A stretch of 64,000 nt of DNA, taken from assembly GCA_045105615.1 (NCBI GenBank), contig JBGCDS010000022.1, forward strand, positions 1 through 64,000. Direction: 5' to 3'. The position numbers were made by a program, and so were the translations under genes. Position 1 is the first letter of the stretch. Every line of letters begins with the position of its first letter. The notes beneath the pieces were generated by a model that saw only the letters and a program-made list of their open reading frames with translations, made no database searches and had not been told where the DNA came from. Origin of the DNA: UBA1858 sp045105615. GTDB taxonomy: Bacteria > Pseudomonadota > Gammaproteobacteria > UBA4575. Of the stretch, positions 1 through 8,106 are shown piece after piece.

Positions 1-75
1 GAAGGAGTTGCTGCCTCAGGAGTCCCTAGATTAGTAATTAACACACCCAGTTTTTCTGAACTGGCGTGGTTATAG
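1..75 (+). CDS. possible 3' end of a gene entering from the left edge
   Basis: Frame 1 is open from the first base to a TAG at 73-75 and gives 24 residues ending in SELAWL. The composition (GVPRLVINTPSF) looks protein-like, but nothing identifies a family. It would be the C-terminus of a gene that begins before the window. A 24-codon open stretch can arise by chance, so this is weak. The next 76 bases up to the end of the HNH gene hold nothing I recognise. Confidence 0.25.
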   Translation, partial: EGVAASGVPRLVINTPSFSELAWL

Positions 76-151
76 TCAGATTTGCCTAAATACTTCATGT
101 TTTATTTAATTTTATATGCCAATTGCAGCAAGCATACAACGACTAGTGCAA

Positions 152-742
152 TTACGAAAACTTTCGCAACCTTTCGTGTAAAGGACTTGTACGAGGAAAA
201 TGCGCTAAAAGAAATTTCATTTGATCTGCCATCACTTTGCGCCCTTGCAAATAGATATATTCAGCATGAGTTGGCACAAATGGCACTGCTAGCAACTGCA
301 TGCCCGCACGTTCTGGAGTGTAGTTGGCTTTTTGATTATTACAGTGCTTACAGGCTGTCACTACATTTCTCCAAGTATCTTCACCACCTTGGCTTATTGG
401 CGTAACGTGATCACGTGATAAATCACGGCGGCCAAAACGCTCCCCACAATACATACATAAGTGTGCATCACGTTTGAAAAGAGTGTGGTTATTTAACGGA
501 GGGACATAACTATCATGCAATGATTTATTGCTACCGTAAGTTGCAATAATTGAATTCACTTCAATACTACTATGCGTCCCCGTCTCTGCATTAACGCCAC
601 CATGAACCACATACAACAACTCACCGCATGAATAAGCAACTTGCTCGGTGTAATACAACTTCGTGGCATCCTGATAATCAATCCACTCCAGGGGCATGCC
701 AGATACATCTGTGCGTAACACTTGTTGCCAAAACGATTGCAA
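152..742 (-). CDS. HNH endonuclease family protein
   Basis: A 196-residue protein with a clear C-terminal HNH nuclease fold. Seen in the sequence: a first zinc-type pair CMYC near residue 97, the core SRDHVTPISQGG with the catalytic-type His, a WRNVV Asn position, and a second pair CKHC. The N-terminal 90 residues (VLRTDVSGMPLEWIDY onward) resemble the part found in chromosomal single-copy HNH proteins of gammaproteobacteria. Such proteins are metal-dependent nickases or nucleases, but the cellular role of this branch is not established. It is monocistronic on the minus strand, with no toxin, methylase or phage partner beside it. Start is the ATG at 742. Confidence 0.85.
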   Translation of the reverse strand: MQSFWQQVLRTDVSGMPLEWIDYQDATKLYYTEQVAYSCGELLYVVHGGVNAETGTHSSIEVNSIIATYGSNKSLHDSYVPPLNNHTLFKRDAHLCMYCGERFGRRDLSRDHVTPISQGGEDTWRNVVTACKHCNNQKANYTPERAGMQLLAVPFVPTHAEYIYLQGRKVMADQMKFLLAHFPRTSPLHERLRKFS

Positions 743-865
743 AATCCTTACTCCATTCTAGTAAGTCGCTTGCTACTCTAATGATAGTAGACCCATCTGG
801 CAAGCCTTATAGATTGCTAACTTTTGTGAAGTTTCCATTACGCCCAACATCAAGCATTTCATGCA

Positions 866-1297
866 CTACTGTGAATTTTTAGACTTCTCTTGCCAACGTT
901 TACGTAGTCGTTCCTGCTCTTCTGGGGACAGCTCTTTATACCACTGATATTTCTGTTTTATTTTAGTGCGCTCTTCAGGCGGCAATGAGCGGAACTTTTT
1001 ACGCCGTTCTTGCACTGCTTTTTTTTCCTCGGGAGACATATTGGCCCAGCGCTGCAACCTGCTTTGAATTTTATTTCTTTTGTACTCCGGCTGGCTATCC
1101 CATTCCTTAGTGAATTTGCTCAGCCGCTTTTGGCGTTTAGCGGGTAACTCACTCCAATCATTTTTTATCGGAGCCAATATAGTTTGCTGCTCAGTTGTTA
1201 GATCTTTCCATGCAATATCGTCATCAGCAAAGGTAGTTAACGAGAAAATACACAGTCCCAAACAAAAAACAATTTGTTTAAGCCTATGCATACGCAT
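866..1297 (-). CDS. DUF3106-type secreted protein
   Basis: A 143-residue protein with an N-terminal signal peptide (MRMHRLKQIVFCLGLCIFSLTTFA, cleavage probably after TFA). The rest is a chain of degenerate repeats rich in Lys, Arg, Glu and Trp, of the form W-x-x-L/M-S/P-P-E-E-R/K, which is the signature of DUF3106. The mature protein is strongly charged and probably helical. It is predicted to be periplasmic and has no known enzymatic function. Its start codon overlaps the stop of the upstream membrane protein gene by one base, so it is the third gene of a sigma factor operon. In that setting it may be part of an envelope-stress sensing chain, which is inference only. Confidence 0.75.
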   Translation of the reverse strand: MRMHRLKQIVFCLGLCIFSLTTFADDDIAWKDLTTEQQTILAPIKNDWSELPAKRQKRLSKFTKEWDSQPEYKRNKIQSRLQRWANMSPEEKKAVQERRKKFRSLPPEERTKIKQKYQWYKELSPEEQERLRKRWQEKSKNSQ

Positions 1298-1674
1298 TAA
1301 CTATTTGCTTCCTGTTCTGACAGCCACACATAAAAATCATATTGCTCATACAGCTCAATACCAGTTTCAGTTTCAAATAAAAGGCTATCGACATTACTCA
1401 TCATATCTATATCTTCCAGCTTATACTCAGTCGAACTAATAAATAGAACTGCCGAAAGCACCGCTATGCTTGCAAAACTGGTTGCACTTAGCCATATCGA
1501 TTTACGTTTATACCATGACTCAGCAATATCCTTAGGCAGCAAAACTTTAGCGCGCGCCATTTGCAATTGATAACGTGTATCCGCATCGATATCTTTTACC
1601 GACTGATCAAGCACTGATTTTATTTGCTGAGCTAATTCACTCTGTTTAGACTTAGCTTGTTGAGACTGTTTCAT
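1297..1674 (-). CDS. DUF3619-like single-span membrane protein, candidate anti-sigma partner
   Basis: A 125-residue protein with a cytoplasmic N-terminal half (LAQQIKSVLDQSV, then residues resembling the xRLxxAR pattern of DUF3619), one membrane span around residues 47-64 (SATSFASIAVLSAVLFI), and an acidic C-terminal tail outside the membrane. The gene overlaps the sigma factor stop by four bases and abuts the DUF3106 gene, so the three are translationally coupled. A small membrane protein coupled to an ECF sigma gene is the usual place for an anti-sigma factor, but there is no recognisable zinc anti-sigma motif. The role is inferred from context. Confidence 0.7.
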   Translation of the reverse strand: MKQSQQAKSKQSELAQQIKSVLDQSVKDIDADTRYQLQMARAKVLLPKDIAESWYKRKSIWLSATSFASIAVLSAVLFISSTEYKLEDIDMMSNVDSLLFETETGIELYEQYDFYVWLSEQEANS

Positions 1675-2261
1675 GATGCATCATCTAATTGGTTCTGTAG
1701 CGATTGTAACGCGCGCGATAAGTGTGTTTTAACACTCCCGCTAGAGCATTTCATAATTTTAGCAGTTTCATGCACACTAAAACCCTCCCACACACGCAGC
1801 AAAAATGTTTGTCGTTGGCGCAAAGATAATTGGTTTAGCGCTAATTGAATACTACGCATACTTACCTCACCTTGGAAATTCTCTTGCGGTGTCGCTTGTG
1901 TGCTAGCGACTTGAGATTCTAGCCAATCCTCACCATTTTCCTGCTCAGGTTTGGATAAATGAAATTTGGCTCTTACAGAGCCCCAACGATGCCAATCTTT
2001 AATTTTATTTTGCAGTATTCGATAAAACAAAGGTCGCCATTCTGCACTAGGTTTATGCACATATTTTTTCATCAATGATTCCATCGCATCCTGGACTAAA
2101 TCCAACGCATCACCTGAATGGCGTGTTTCTATCATCACCATACGAAACGCCCGCTGCTCCACCTCACGGTAGAAATCGGCTAGTTCCTGGCGCTGATCTT
2201 GTGTAACCTTCAGTACAATTTCCTCATGATACGACTCTAAGTACATTAGTGTTTTACTCAT
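1671..2261 (-). CDS. RNA polymerase sigma factor, ECF/sigma-70 family
   Basis: A 196-residue sigma factor. Region 2 is visible at about residues 25-95 (ALDLVQDAMESLMKK followed by WRPLFYRILQNKIKDWHR), and region 4 at about 135-190 (LSLRQRQTFLLRVWEGFSVHETAKIMKCSSGSVKTHLSRAL), with the helix-turn-helix that reads the -35 element. There is no region 1.1 or 3, as expected for the ECF group. It heads a three-gene unit with a DUF3619-like membrane protein and a DUF3106 secreted protein. On the minus strand a GGGAAC at 2288-2293 and GTCGAT at 2265-2270 are spaced like an ECF promoter, but this would put transcription at the start codon, so I do not rely on it. Confidence 0.88.
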   Translation of the reverse strand: MSKTLMYLESYHEEIVLKVTQDQRQELADFYREVEQRAFRMVMIETRHSGDALDLVQDAMESLMKKYVHKPSAEWRPLFYRILQNKIKDWHRWGSVRAKFHLSKPEQENGEDWLESQVASTQATPQENFQGEVSMRSIQLALNQLSLRQRQTFLLRVWEGFSVHETAKIMKCSSGSVKTHLSRALQSLQNQLDDAS

Positions 2262-2359
2262 TAGATCGACTTATAGATACAACGAACGTTCCCAAAAATC
2301 GGTTGACTAACGCTGACGAACGGTATTTTCACCTATCATATAAGCACCACTTAAAGAGG

Positions 2360-2422
2360 TTTATGCACAATTGACGTTAAAGTTATATGAAATTTGTTGC
2401 ATGATCGTCAATTGTGCATAAA
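2360..2422. repeat. perfect 17-bp inverted repeat with 29-nt spacer
   Basis: TTTATGCACAATTGACG at 2360-2376 is mirrored exactly by CGTCAATTGTGCATAAA at 2406-2422. The arms are too long and perfect to be chance in 63 bp. It lies in the 360-base gap between the divergent sigma factor and priA genes. The spacer has no U-tract on either side, so it is not a standard terminator. It could be a cruciform-forming site, a protein-binding element, a leader hairpin or a small MITE-like insertion. Confidence 0.8.
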
Positions 2423-2525
2423 TTACCATAAGTGTATGATTTTTAAACGAGAAAAGTTGGACATATTTCACTCTAGCTAAAAATAGTTGGCTTAGAACGA
2501 GGTTTTTGACACTTTATCACAAGCC

Positions 2526-2560
2526 TTTTCCACACATTTATCCACAGCTTCTGTGGATAA
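2526..2560. promoter_or_regulatory. cluster of DnaA-box sequences upstream of priA
   Basis: TTATCCACA at 2538-2546 and its reverse complement TGTGGATAA at 2552-2560 are both exact matches to the strong DnaA box. They form a 10-bp inverted repeat (TTATCCACAG, ctt, CTGTGGATAA). TTTTCCACA at 2526-2534 is a one-mismatch third box in direct orientation. The cluster ends about 60 bases before the priA start, in an AT-rich stretch. This suggests DnaA binding, either to control priA or at a wider DnaA-titration or origin-related site. Binding itself is inference. Confidence 0.6.
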
Positions 2561-2621
2561 TTTGACCAACGGTAATCACCACATATTTTGATAATCTTCA
2601 TGAAGTAACGCCCATACAAAT

Positions 2622-4823
2622 ATGACAACAAAGAAGTTTGCTCAAGTCGGAATTGATTCCCCGTTACGAAGATTATTTGATTATCGTATTCCAGATTCTA
2701 TGCCTGAGTTACAACCTGGCTGCAGAGTGGTTATTCCTTTTGGTAAACGTTCACTGCTTGGCATCGTAGTAAATTTAATCGATACACCTAGCATTGATCC
2801 TAGCCGATTAAAAACCATTCGATCGGCGCCTGATGAAAAAGCTATCTTTGATGCTGAATCGTTTGCACTGATTCGCTGGGCGGCACGTTATTATCAATTT
2901 CCGCTTGGCTCAGCTTTATTTAGCTCACTGCCCCCAGCATTGCGTAAAACCAAACAAGATGGCGATAACGACCCACTAGAGTTTAAGTGGCACGCAACTG
3001 AGGCCTCAAACGAAACGCTAAAACGAGCGCCTAAACAGGCCGCTATCCATGATTGGATAAAACAGCACACTGATGGTGTCGAGCCTAAACAGCTTAGGGA
3101 CCAGTTTCCTGGTAGTAGCGCGATTATCAAAACTCTCCACCAGCGTGAAATGATTCAGAAGGTTGATATCATTCAAGCACCTCATGCCAAACAAACACCT
3201 ATCAAGAATTCTCTACAGCTAACTGAAGACCAAGCTAGCGTCAGCCAAAGCGTTCTCACTACCTTGAATCAGTTTGCAGTACACCTATTGGAAGGCGTCA
3301 CTGGCAGCGGCAAAACTGAAGTATATTTCAGCATCATTACCAAAGTGCTTAAATCTACTCAAGCTCAGGTGCTTATTCTAGTCCCTGAGATAGGACTGAC
3401 GCCCCAGTTATTCAACCGTTTAGAAAAGCATTTTGGAATGACTATTGGATTGCTGCATTCCAATATCACTGAGTCTCAACGCAAACAGACCTGGCTTAAT
3501 ATTAGTAAGGGTGAAGTCCGTATCATTTTAGGAACACGCTTAGCCGTATTCACTCCGATTCCGCATTTACAACTCATTGTTGTCGATGAAGAACACGATG
3601 CTTCCTTAAAGCAACAAGAGGGGTTTGTTTATCACGCAAGAGACGTTGCAATATACCGCGCTAAGCAGTTATCCATTCCTATTGTTTTAGGCAGTGCCAC
3701 ACCTTCGTTTGAATCTATCCACAATACCAAGCTGGAGAAATTTCAGCACCTAAAATTAAATAAGCGCGCGACCTCTGACTTAATGCCAAAAATTCAATTT
3801 GCGGATATGAGGACAGAACGTGCAGGAACGATATTATCCAGCCCTCTATGCAAGGCTATGCATTCTCATTTAAAGGCGGGTAAACAGGTCATTCTATTTC
3901 TGAATCGGCGTGGCTATGCACCAGCACTACTTTGTCATGACTGTGGTTGGGTAGCTAAGTGCACTCGTTGTGACGCCAATATGACCTATCACAGCAAGAG
4001 CAATAAACTCATTTGCCACCATTGTGACAACCGCAAGCAGAAACCCCAGCAGTGCCCGCAATGCGCTTCTAACAACCTGATTATGGTTGGGCATGGCACT
4101 CAACGTATTGAAGAAGTGTTATCCGAGCAGTTCCCAAACTACTCAGCCATTCGCCTAGATAGAGATATTACTCGTCGCAAAGGCTCGCTAGAAAAAATCT
4201 TAGAAGAGATCCATCAACTTAAACAGCAGATTATTATTGGCACTCAAATTCTCTCAAAGGGGCATGACTTCCCTAATGTGTCTTTGGTCGGTATTTTAGA
4301 TATCGACTATGGCATTCACAGCACAGACTTTCGTGCATTAGAGCGCAGTGCTCAATTATTAATCCAGGTGGCTGGCCGTTCAGGTAGAAGAAGCACCCAG
4401 GGTGAAGTATTTGTTCAAACACACACCCCAGATCATCCGTTGTTACAAACGCTTTTGCATGAGGGTTACCCCGCATTTGCTACTCAAGCACTGCAATCAC
4501 GTGAGGAATGGAAGTTACCACCATTTTCACACCACATTGCTATCCGCGCCCGCAGCCAAAATAGTGATGATTTATTTATATTTCTAGACGCCGTTGCTAA
4601 CACGGCGCGTCAAATGCTACCCACAGAAATATCCATCCAAGGTCCAATTATTCCCTCTATGGAAAAGAAAGCGGGTCAATTCCGGGCATTTATTTTATTG
4701 ATTGCTAATCAACGTGGGCTATTTAGCCAATCAATTGATGCCTGCTTAAACCACATTGAAACTCTTCCGCAAACACGCAAAGTCCGCTGGGGCATTGATG
4801 TCGACCCTATCGACAATTTCTAA
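2622..4823 (+). CDS. priA: primosomal protein N' (replication restart helicase PriA)
   Basis: A 733-residue superfamily 2 helicase that reloads the replisome at stalled forks. Seen: an N-terminal 3'-end-binding domain (VGIDSPLRRLFDYRIPD), Walker A GVTGSGKTE near residue 225, the Walker B DEEHD near 321, and four CxxC-type pairs between about residues 438 and 480 (CHDCGW, CTRCDA, CHHCDN, CPQCAS) that bind two zinc ions. These are followed by helicase motifs V and VI (GTQILSKGHDFP, QVAGRSGR). Length is typical. The upstream gap holds DnaA boxes. argS follows after 75 bases with a possible promoter of its own. Confidence 0.97.
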   Translation: MTTKKFAQVGIDSPLRRLFDYRIPDSMPELQPGCRVVIPFGKRSLLGIVVNLIDTPSIDPSRLKTIRSAPDEKAIFDAESFALIRWAARYYQFPLGSALFSSLPPALRKTKQDGDNDPLEFKWHATEASNETLKRAPKQAAIHDWIKQHTDGVEPKQLRDQFPGSSAIIKTLHQREMIQKVDIIQAPHAKQTPIKNSLQLTEDQASVSQSVLTTLNQFAVHLLEGVTGSGKTEVYFSIITKVLKSTQAQVLILVPEIGLTPQLFNRLEKHFGMTIGLLHSNITESQRKQTWLNISKGEVRIILGTRLAVFTPIPHLQLIVVDEEHDASLKQQEGFVYHARDVAIYRAKQLSIPIVLGSATPSFESIHNTKLEKFQHLKLNKRATSDLMPKIQFADMRTERAGTILSSPLCKAMHSHLKAGKQVILFLNRRGYAPALLCHDCGWVAKCTRCDANMTYHSKSNKLICHHCDNRKQKPQQCPQCASNNLIMVGHGTQRIEEVLSEQFPNYSAIRLDRDITRRKGSLEKILEEIHQLKQQIIIGTQILSKGHDFPNVSLVGILDIDYGIHSTDFRALERSAQLLIQVAGRSGRRSTQGEVFVQTHTPDHPLLQTLLHEGYPAFATQALQSREEWKLPPFSHHIAIRARSQNSDDLFIFLDAVANTARQMLPTEISIQGPIIPSMEKKAGQFRAFILLIANQRGLFSQSIDACLNHIETLPQTRKVRWGIDVDPIDNF

Positions 4824-4862
4824 TCGATAATTTCTGGCTAATTTATTGATGCGAAATTCAGG

Positions 4863-4868
4863 TACAAT
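4863..4868 (+). promoter_or_regulatory. possible -10 element for argS
   Basis: TACAAT lies 30 bases before the argS start, just after the priA stop. The upstream AT-rich TTTATTG stretch is only a weak -35 at a slightly short spacing. It is the best promoter-like signal in the priA-argS gap. Confidence 0.25.
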
Positions 4869-4898
4869 GCTGCGCTTTATATTAATTGAGACTCGGCG

Positions 4899-6650
4899 TT
4901 GAAAGAACAAATTATTCAAGCAATTGCTGAAGCAATGCAACAGTTATCATCAGACGGTAAAATTCAAGGTGAATTTACTGGTGCCGCTCAGGTCACCCGC
5001 AGTAAAGACCCAACCCATGGTGACTATGCAAGCAATATCGCTATGGCCTCTGCAAAAAATGTTGGTCTCGCACCGCGACAACTTGCAGAATTACTCAGCG
5101 ATCAACTAAGCACATGTAAATTATTTGAAAAAATTGAAATTGCTGGACCCGGCTTCATCAATTTTTTCATCGCTCAAAAAAATTACACTCAAGTAATAAA
5201 TAATATTCTTTCTGAAAAAAACAATTTTGGAAACAATAAAGACGGTGATGGCCAATCTATTCAGCTTGAATACGTCTCTGCCAATCCCACTGGACCATTA
5301 CATGTTGGCCATGGTCGTGGTGCAGCCTATGGTGCAACACTAGCCAATCTGTACAAAGCCAATGGCTACAAAGTTCATCGCGAATACTATGTGAATGATG
5401 CTGGTCGTCAGATGGATATATTAGCAACTTCAGTATGGCTTCGTTACCTTGAGTTATGCGGCACGGAATTCACCTTCCCTAGCAATGCTTACAAAGGCGA
5501 TTACATATGGGACATCGCCGCCACCGCACACCGCACACATGGCGAAAAATATTTAACTGACCCTATTTGCTTCAAAGACTCTTTGCCAAAAGACGAACCA
5601 GAAGGTGGCGACAAAGAAGCTTATATCGATGCTTTAATTGCAACAGCTAAAGAGAAACTAGCTTCACAGGGCTATGCAATTTTCTTCGACCTGGCGATAG
5701 ACACAATTTTAACTGACATCAAAGATGACTTACATTTATTTGGTGTCGACTATGAACAGTGGTACTCAGAACGCAGCTTATTTGACACCAATAGAATCAA
5801 CGTCGTTATTGAAAAATTAAAAGCCAGTGATCATGTTTATGAAAAAAATGGCGCGCTATGGTTTGCTTCATCAAATTTTGGTGATGAAAAAGATCGTGTC
5901 GTTGTAAGAGACAATGGACAACCAACTTATTTTGCTTCGGACATTGCCTATCACGTTGATAAATTTTCTCAGGGTTACTCTAAAATAATTAACATATGGG
6001 GAGCAGATCATCACGGCTATATTGCTAGAGTAAGAGCCGCTTTAAAAGCACTTGGCTTAGATGACACTAAGCTTGACATCTTGCTCGTTCAATTTGCTAA
6101 CCTCTATCGCGGCAAAGTCAAACAGCAGATGTCAACTCGCTCCGGAGAATTCGTCACACTGCGAGCACTACGCAAAGAGGTGGGATCTGACGCGGCACGC
6201 TTCTTTTATGTGATGCGCAAAAGTGAACAGCACTTAGATTTTGATTTAGAGTTAGCCACCTCTACTAGCAATGAAAACCCCATGTATTATGTACAATACG
6301 CACATGCGAGAATTTGCAGCGTATTAAGACAATCTGAACAAGCGCTTGATATAAAAAGTTTAAATAACCTAGAGAACCTCCTCAGCGAAGACAGCGAACA
6401 TACCCTGATGCAGAAACTTGCTGACTATCCAGAATTAATTGCATCTTCATGCAAAAAACAATCTCCACACTTAGTAGTGAATTACTTACGTGAACTCGCA
6501 CAAAAATTCCATGGCTACTATAACGAAACTCAGTTCCTAGTCGACTCCAAAGAATTAAGAAACGCACGCTTGCTATTAATTGAATCAACAAAACATGTAT
6601 TAGCTAATGGATTAAATATCTTAGGCGTCAATGCACCTGAAAAAATGTAG
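4899..6650 (+). CDS. argS: arginyl-tRNA synthetase
   Basis: A 583-residue class I aminoacyl-tRNA synthetase that charges tRNA-Arg in the cytoplasm. Seen: the N-terminal tRNA-recognition domain (residues 1-90), the HIGH motif as HVGH within ANPTGPLHVGHG near residue 130, and the RQMSTRSG-like KMSKS region near 406 (QQMSTRSGEFVTL). The C-terminal anticodon-binding DALR domain includes MYYVQYAHARICSVLR. The start is TTG at 4899. It gives the family-typical beginning MKEQI, and no better ATG exists nearby. The following SPOR-domain gene is 9 bases downstream, so the two are probably cotranscribed. Confidence 0.97.
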   Translation: MKEQIIQAIAEAMQQLSSDGKIQGEFTGAAQVTRSKDPTHGDYASNIAMASAKNVGLAPRQLAELLSDQLSTCKLFEKIEIAGPGFINFFIAQKNYTQVINNILSEKNNFGNNKDGDGQSIQLEYVSANPTGPLHVGHGRGAAYGATLANLYKANGYKVHREYYVNDAGRQMDILATSVWLRYLELCGTEFTFPSNAYKGDYIWDIAATAHRTHGEKYLTDPICFKDSLPKDEPEGGDKEAYIDALIATAKEKLASQGYAIFFDLAIDTILTDIKDDLHLFGVDYEQWYSERSLFDTNRINVVIEKLKASDHVYEKNGALWFASSNFGDEKDRVVVRDNGQPTYFASDIAYHVDKFSQGYSKIINIWGADHHGYIARVRAALKALGLDDTKLDILLVQFANLYRGKVKQQMSTRSGEFVTLRALRKEVGSDAARFFYVMRKSEQHLDFDLELATSTSNENPMYYVQYAHARICSVLRQSEQALDIKSLNNLENLLSEDSEHTLMQKLADYPELIASSCKKQSPHLVVNYLRELAQKFHGYYNETQFLVDSKELRNARLLLIESTKHVLANGLNILGVNAPEKM

Positions 6651-6659
6651 GCATATACC

Positions 6660-7184
6660 ATGGCACGACAGACAACACGAAAGAAAACGAGATCCACTAA
6701 GACAAAACCTCTACCTGGATGGATTTGGTTAGCCACTGGTTTAATCATTGGCTTAAGTGCGACTTTTCTTCCCTCTCTTAATGAGCAACACAATGCCAAT
6801 CAAGCTGCGCAGACTGAATCTGAAAAAAGCTCTGTTGCTCCTGTTAGCAAAAGAACCTTTGACTTCTATACCATTCTGCCCGAACTAGAAGTAGTGGTGG
6901 ATAAAGATGACCGGCAATCTTCAACTTCAATAAATAATAAACCACCTACTGGTAACTATGTTTTACAGGTAGGGTCTTTTAAAAGCAGCGATGAAGCAGA
7001 TAGCTTAAAGGCGCAACTTGCCCTGATGGGTGTAGAAACAAATATTGAAACAGTAAAAGTGAACACTATCAACTGGCACCGTGTACGTGTTGGTCCTAGC
7101 AAAGACATCGATCAGCTACAAACTACCCAGAATCGCTTACGCGTTAAAAACATGGACTCAATATTGTTAAAAGTTCGCAGCTAA
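6660..7184 (+). CDS. SPOR-domain membrane protein (FtsN-like)
   Basis: A 174-residue bitopic protein. It has a basic cytoplasmic N-terminus (RQTTRKKTRSTKTK), one membrane span at about residues 21-39 (WIWLATGLIIGLSATFL), a Ser/Gln/Asn-rich periplasmic linker, and a C-terminal SPOR domain from about residue 98 (YVLQVGSFKSSDEAD to RVRVGP). SPOR domains bind denuded septal peptidoglycan, so a cell-division role is expected. The position directly after argS is where FtsN-type genes commonly sit in gammaproteobacteria. It is shorter than E. coli FtsN and the essential N-terminal periplasmic motif is not obvious, so ftsN is not assigned firmly. Confidence 0.85.
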   Translation: MARQTTRKKTRSTKTKPLPGWIWLATGLIIGLSATFLPSLNEQHNANQAAQTESEKSSVAPVSKRTFDFYTILPELEVVVDKDDRQSSTSINNKPPTGNYVLQVGSFKSSDEADSLKAQLALMGVETNIETVKVNTINWHRVRVGPSKDIDQLQTTQNRLRVKNMDSILLKVRS

Positions 7185-7204
7185 TCACTTACAACCTTCA
7201 ATTG

Positions 7205-7858
7205 TTATTTAGCACACTTACAATCACATCCAGACTCTGATTGCTGATTGCTTGAAGGAGTAGCTTCGCTACCATTCTCAAGACGCTGGATTCTTTCCTC
7301 TAACTCTTGCATGCGCTGTTTCTGCATGGCCACTTCAACTGAGGATAAGTCTTTTACTGTCGCTACCTCCTTAACATCTAACCCCTCAATTCCTGCTTTA
7401 ATTAAACTGCGCGCTTCTTTGGTTTTATGTGAATTCGGTGTAAATGCATTTTTACTATCCATAAGTTCGTAGCTATTGTACTTACCTGACTCTTTACTTT
7501 GTGTTACTAATCGCACCATAGGTGCATTGCCAGAAATATCTGTTGAAGTCAGTTCTGAATAACTTTCTTGATGAATTACCTCATAAGCTTTATTACGCCG
7601 ACTCCATGAAATGACAGAAAGCATATTTTCGGTAAACACAATATGTCCTTTCTCACGATTACTGCCACCGCCGGATAAGACCCCATGCCCTTTTTTATTA
7701 GGATAAAAATAGACATTACTAGAAAGTAAAATAGATTCATTATCATTCACTACGCCACTTGCACGCACTTTTTCAAAAAACTCCTCATCATCCCCCGCCT
7801 GTGCCACAACAAAAAAACAACTCCATACCAAAAATATAATTGCGTAGATTCGATTCAT
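7205..7858 (-). CDS. secreted protein of unknown function with Cys-rich tail
   Basis: I do not recognise a family for this 217-residue protein. It starts with a clean signal peptide (IYAIIFLVWSCFFVVAQA, cleavage before GDDEEFF). The mature part is a mixed alpha/beta region, then a charged helix predicted to be a coiled coil (MQKQRMQELEERIQRLENG, about residues 178-196), and a short tail ending in CDCKCAK. Three cysteines in six residues at the extreme C-terminus suggest metal binding or disulfide anchoring. It is monocistronic, convergent with the SPOR gene and about 250 bases from the divergent nadA. A periplasmic location is the only confident statement. Confidence 0.7.
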   Translation of the reverse strand: MNRIYAIIFLVWSCFFVVAQAGDDEEFFEKVRASGVVNDNESILLSSNVYFYPNKKGHGVLSGGGSNREKGHIVFTENMLSVISWSRRNKAYEVIHQESYSELTSTDISGNAPMVRLVTQSKESGKYNSYELMDSKNAFTPNSHKTKEARSLIKAGIEGLDVKEVATVKDLSSVEVAMQKQRMQELEERIQRLENGSEATPSSNQQSESGCDCKCAK

Positions 7859-8106
7859 GTTATTTCTATATCCTTAAAAATTTAATTAACTTTATTTTAT
7901 CTAATTATAAGTGAATCTCAGTTGGCTTTTAAGCAACTTAATTGCTACTAATTCTTACCAAGCTGAAAATCACTTACTCGATATTTATCAAGAAGATTGT
8001 TATTCGATAATTCGCACTAATATAGTGCAGATAAGGTATATTTCACTTTAGCTTTCAATTAAATGTGTATTATATTCTCCAATCATTAACCTAATTATTT
8101 CAAATT

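Noticed and set aside
82..405. 107-codon plus-strand frame at the left edge
   Set aside because: It lies antisense to the convincing HNH gene and has no protein-like pattern.
152..742. HNH protein as a homing endonuclease or restriction enzyme
   Set aside because: No methylase, intron, intein or phage context; the N-terminal domain fits a chromosomal family.
2265..2293. ECF-type autoregulatory promoter (GGGAAC, 17 nt, GTCGAT) before the sigma gene
   Set aside because: It would start transcription at the initiation codon itself. Possible only as a leaderless message or if the start is wrong, so not listed as a feature.
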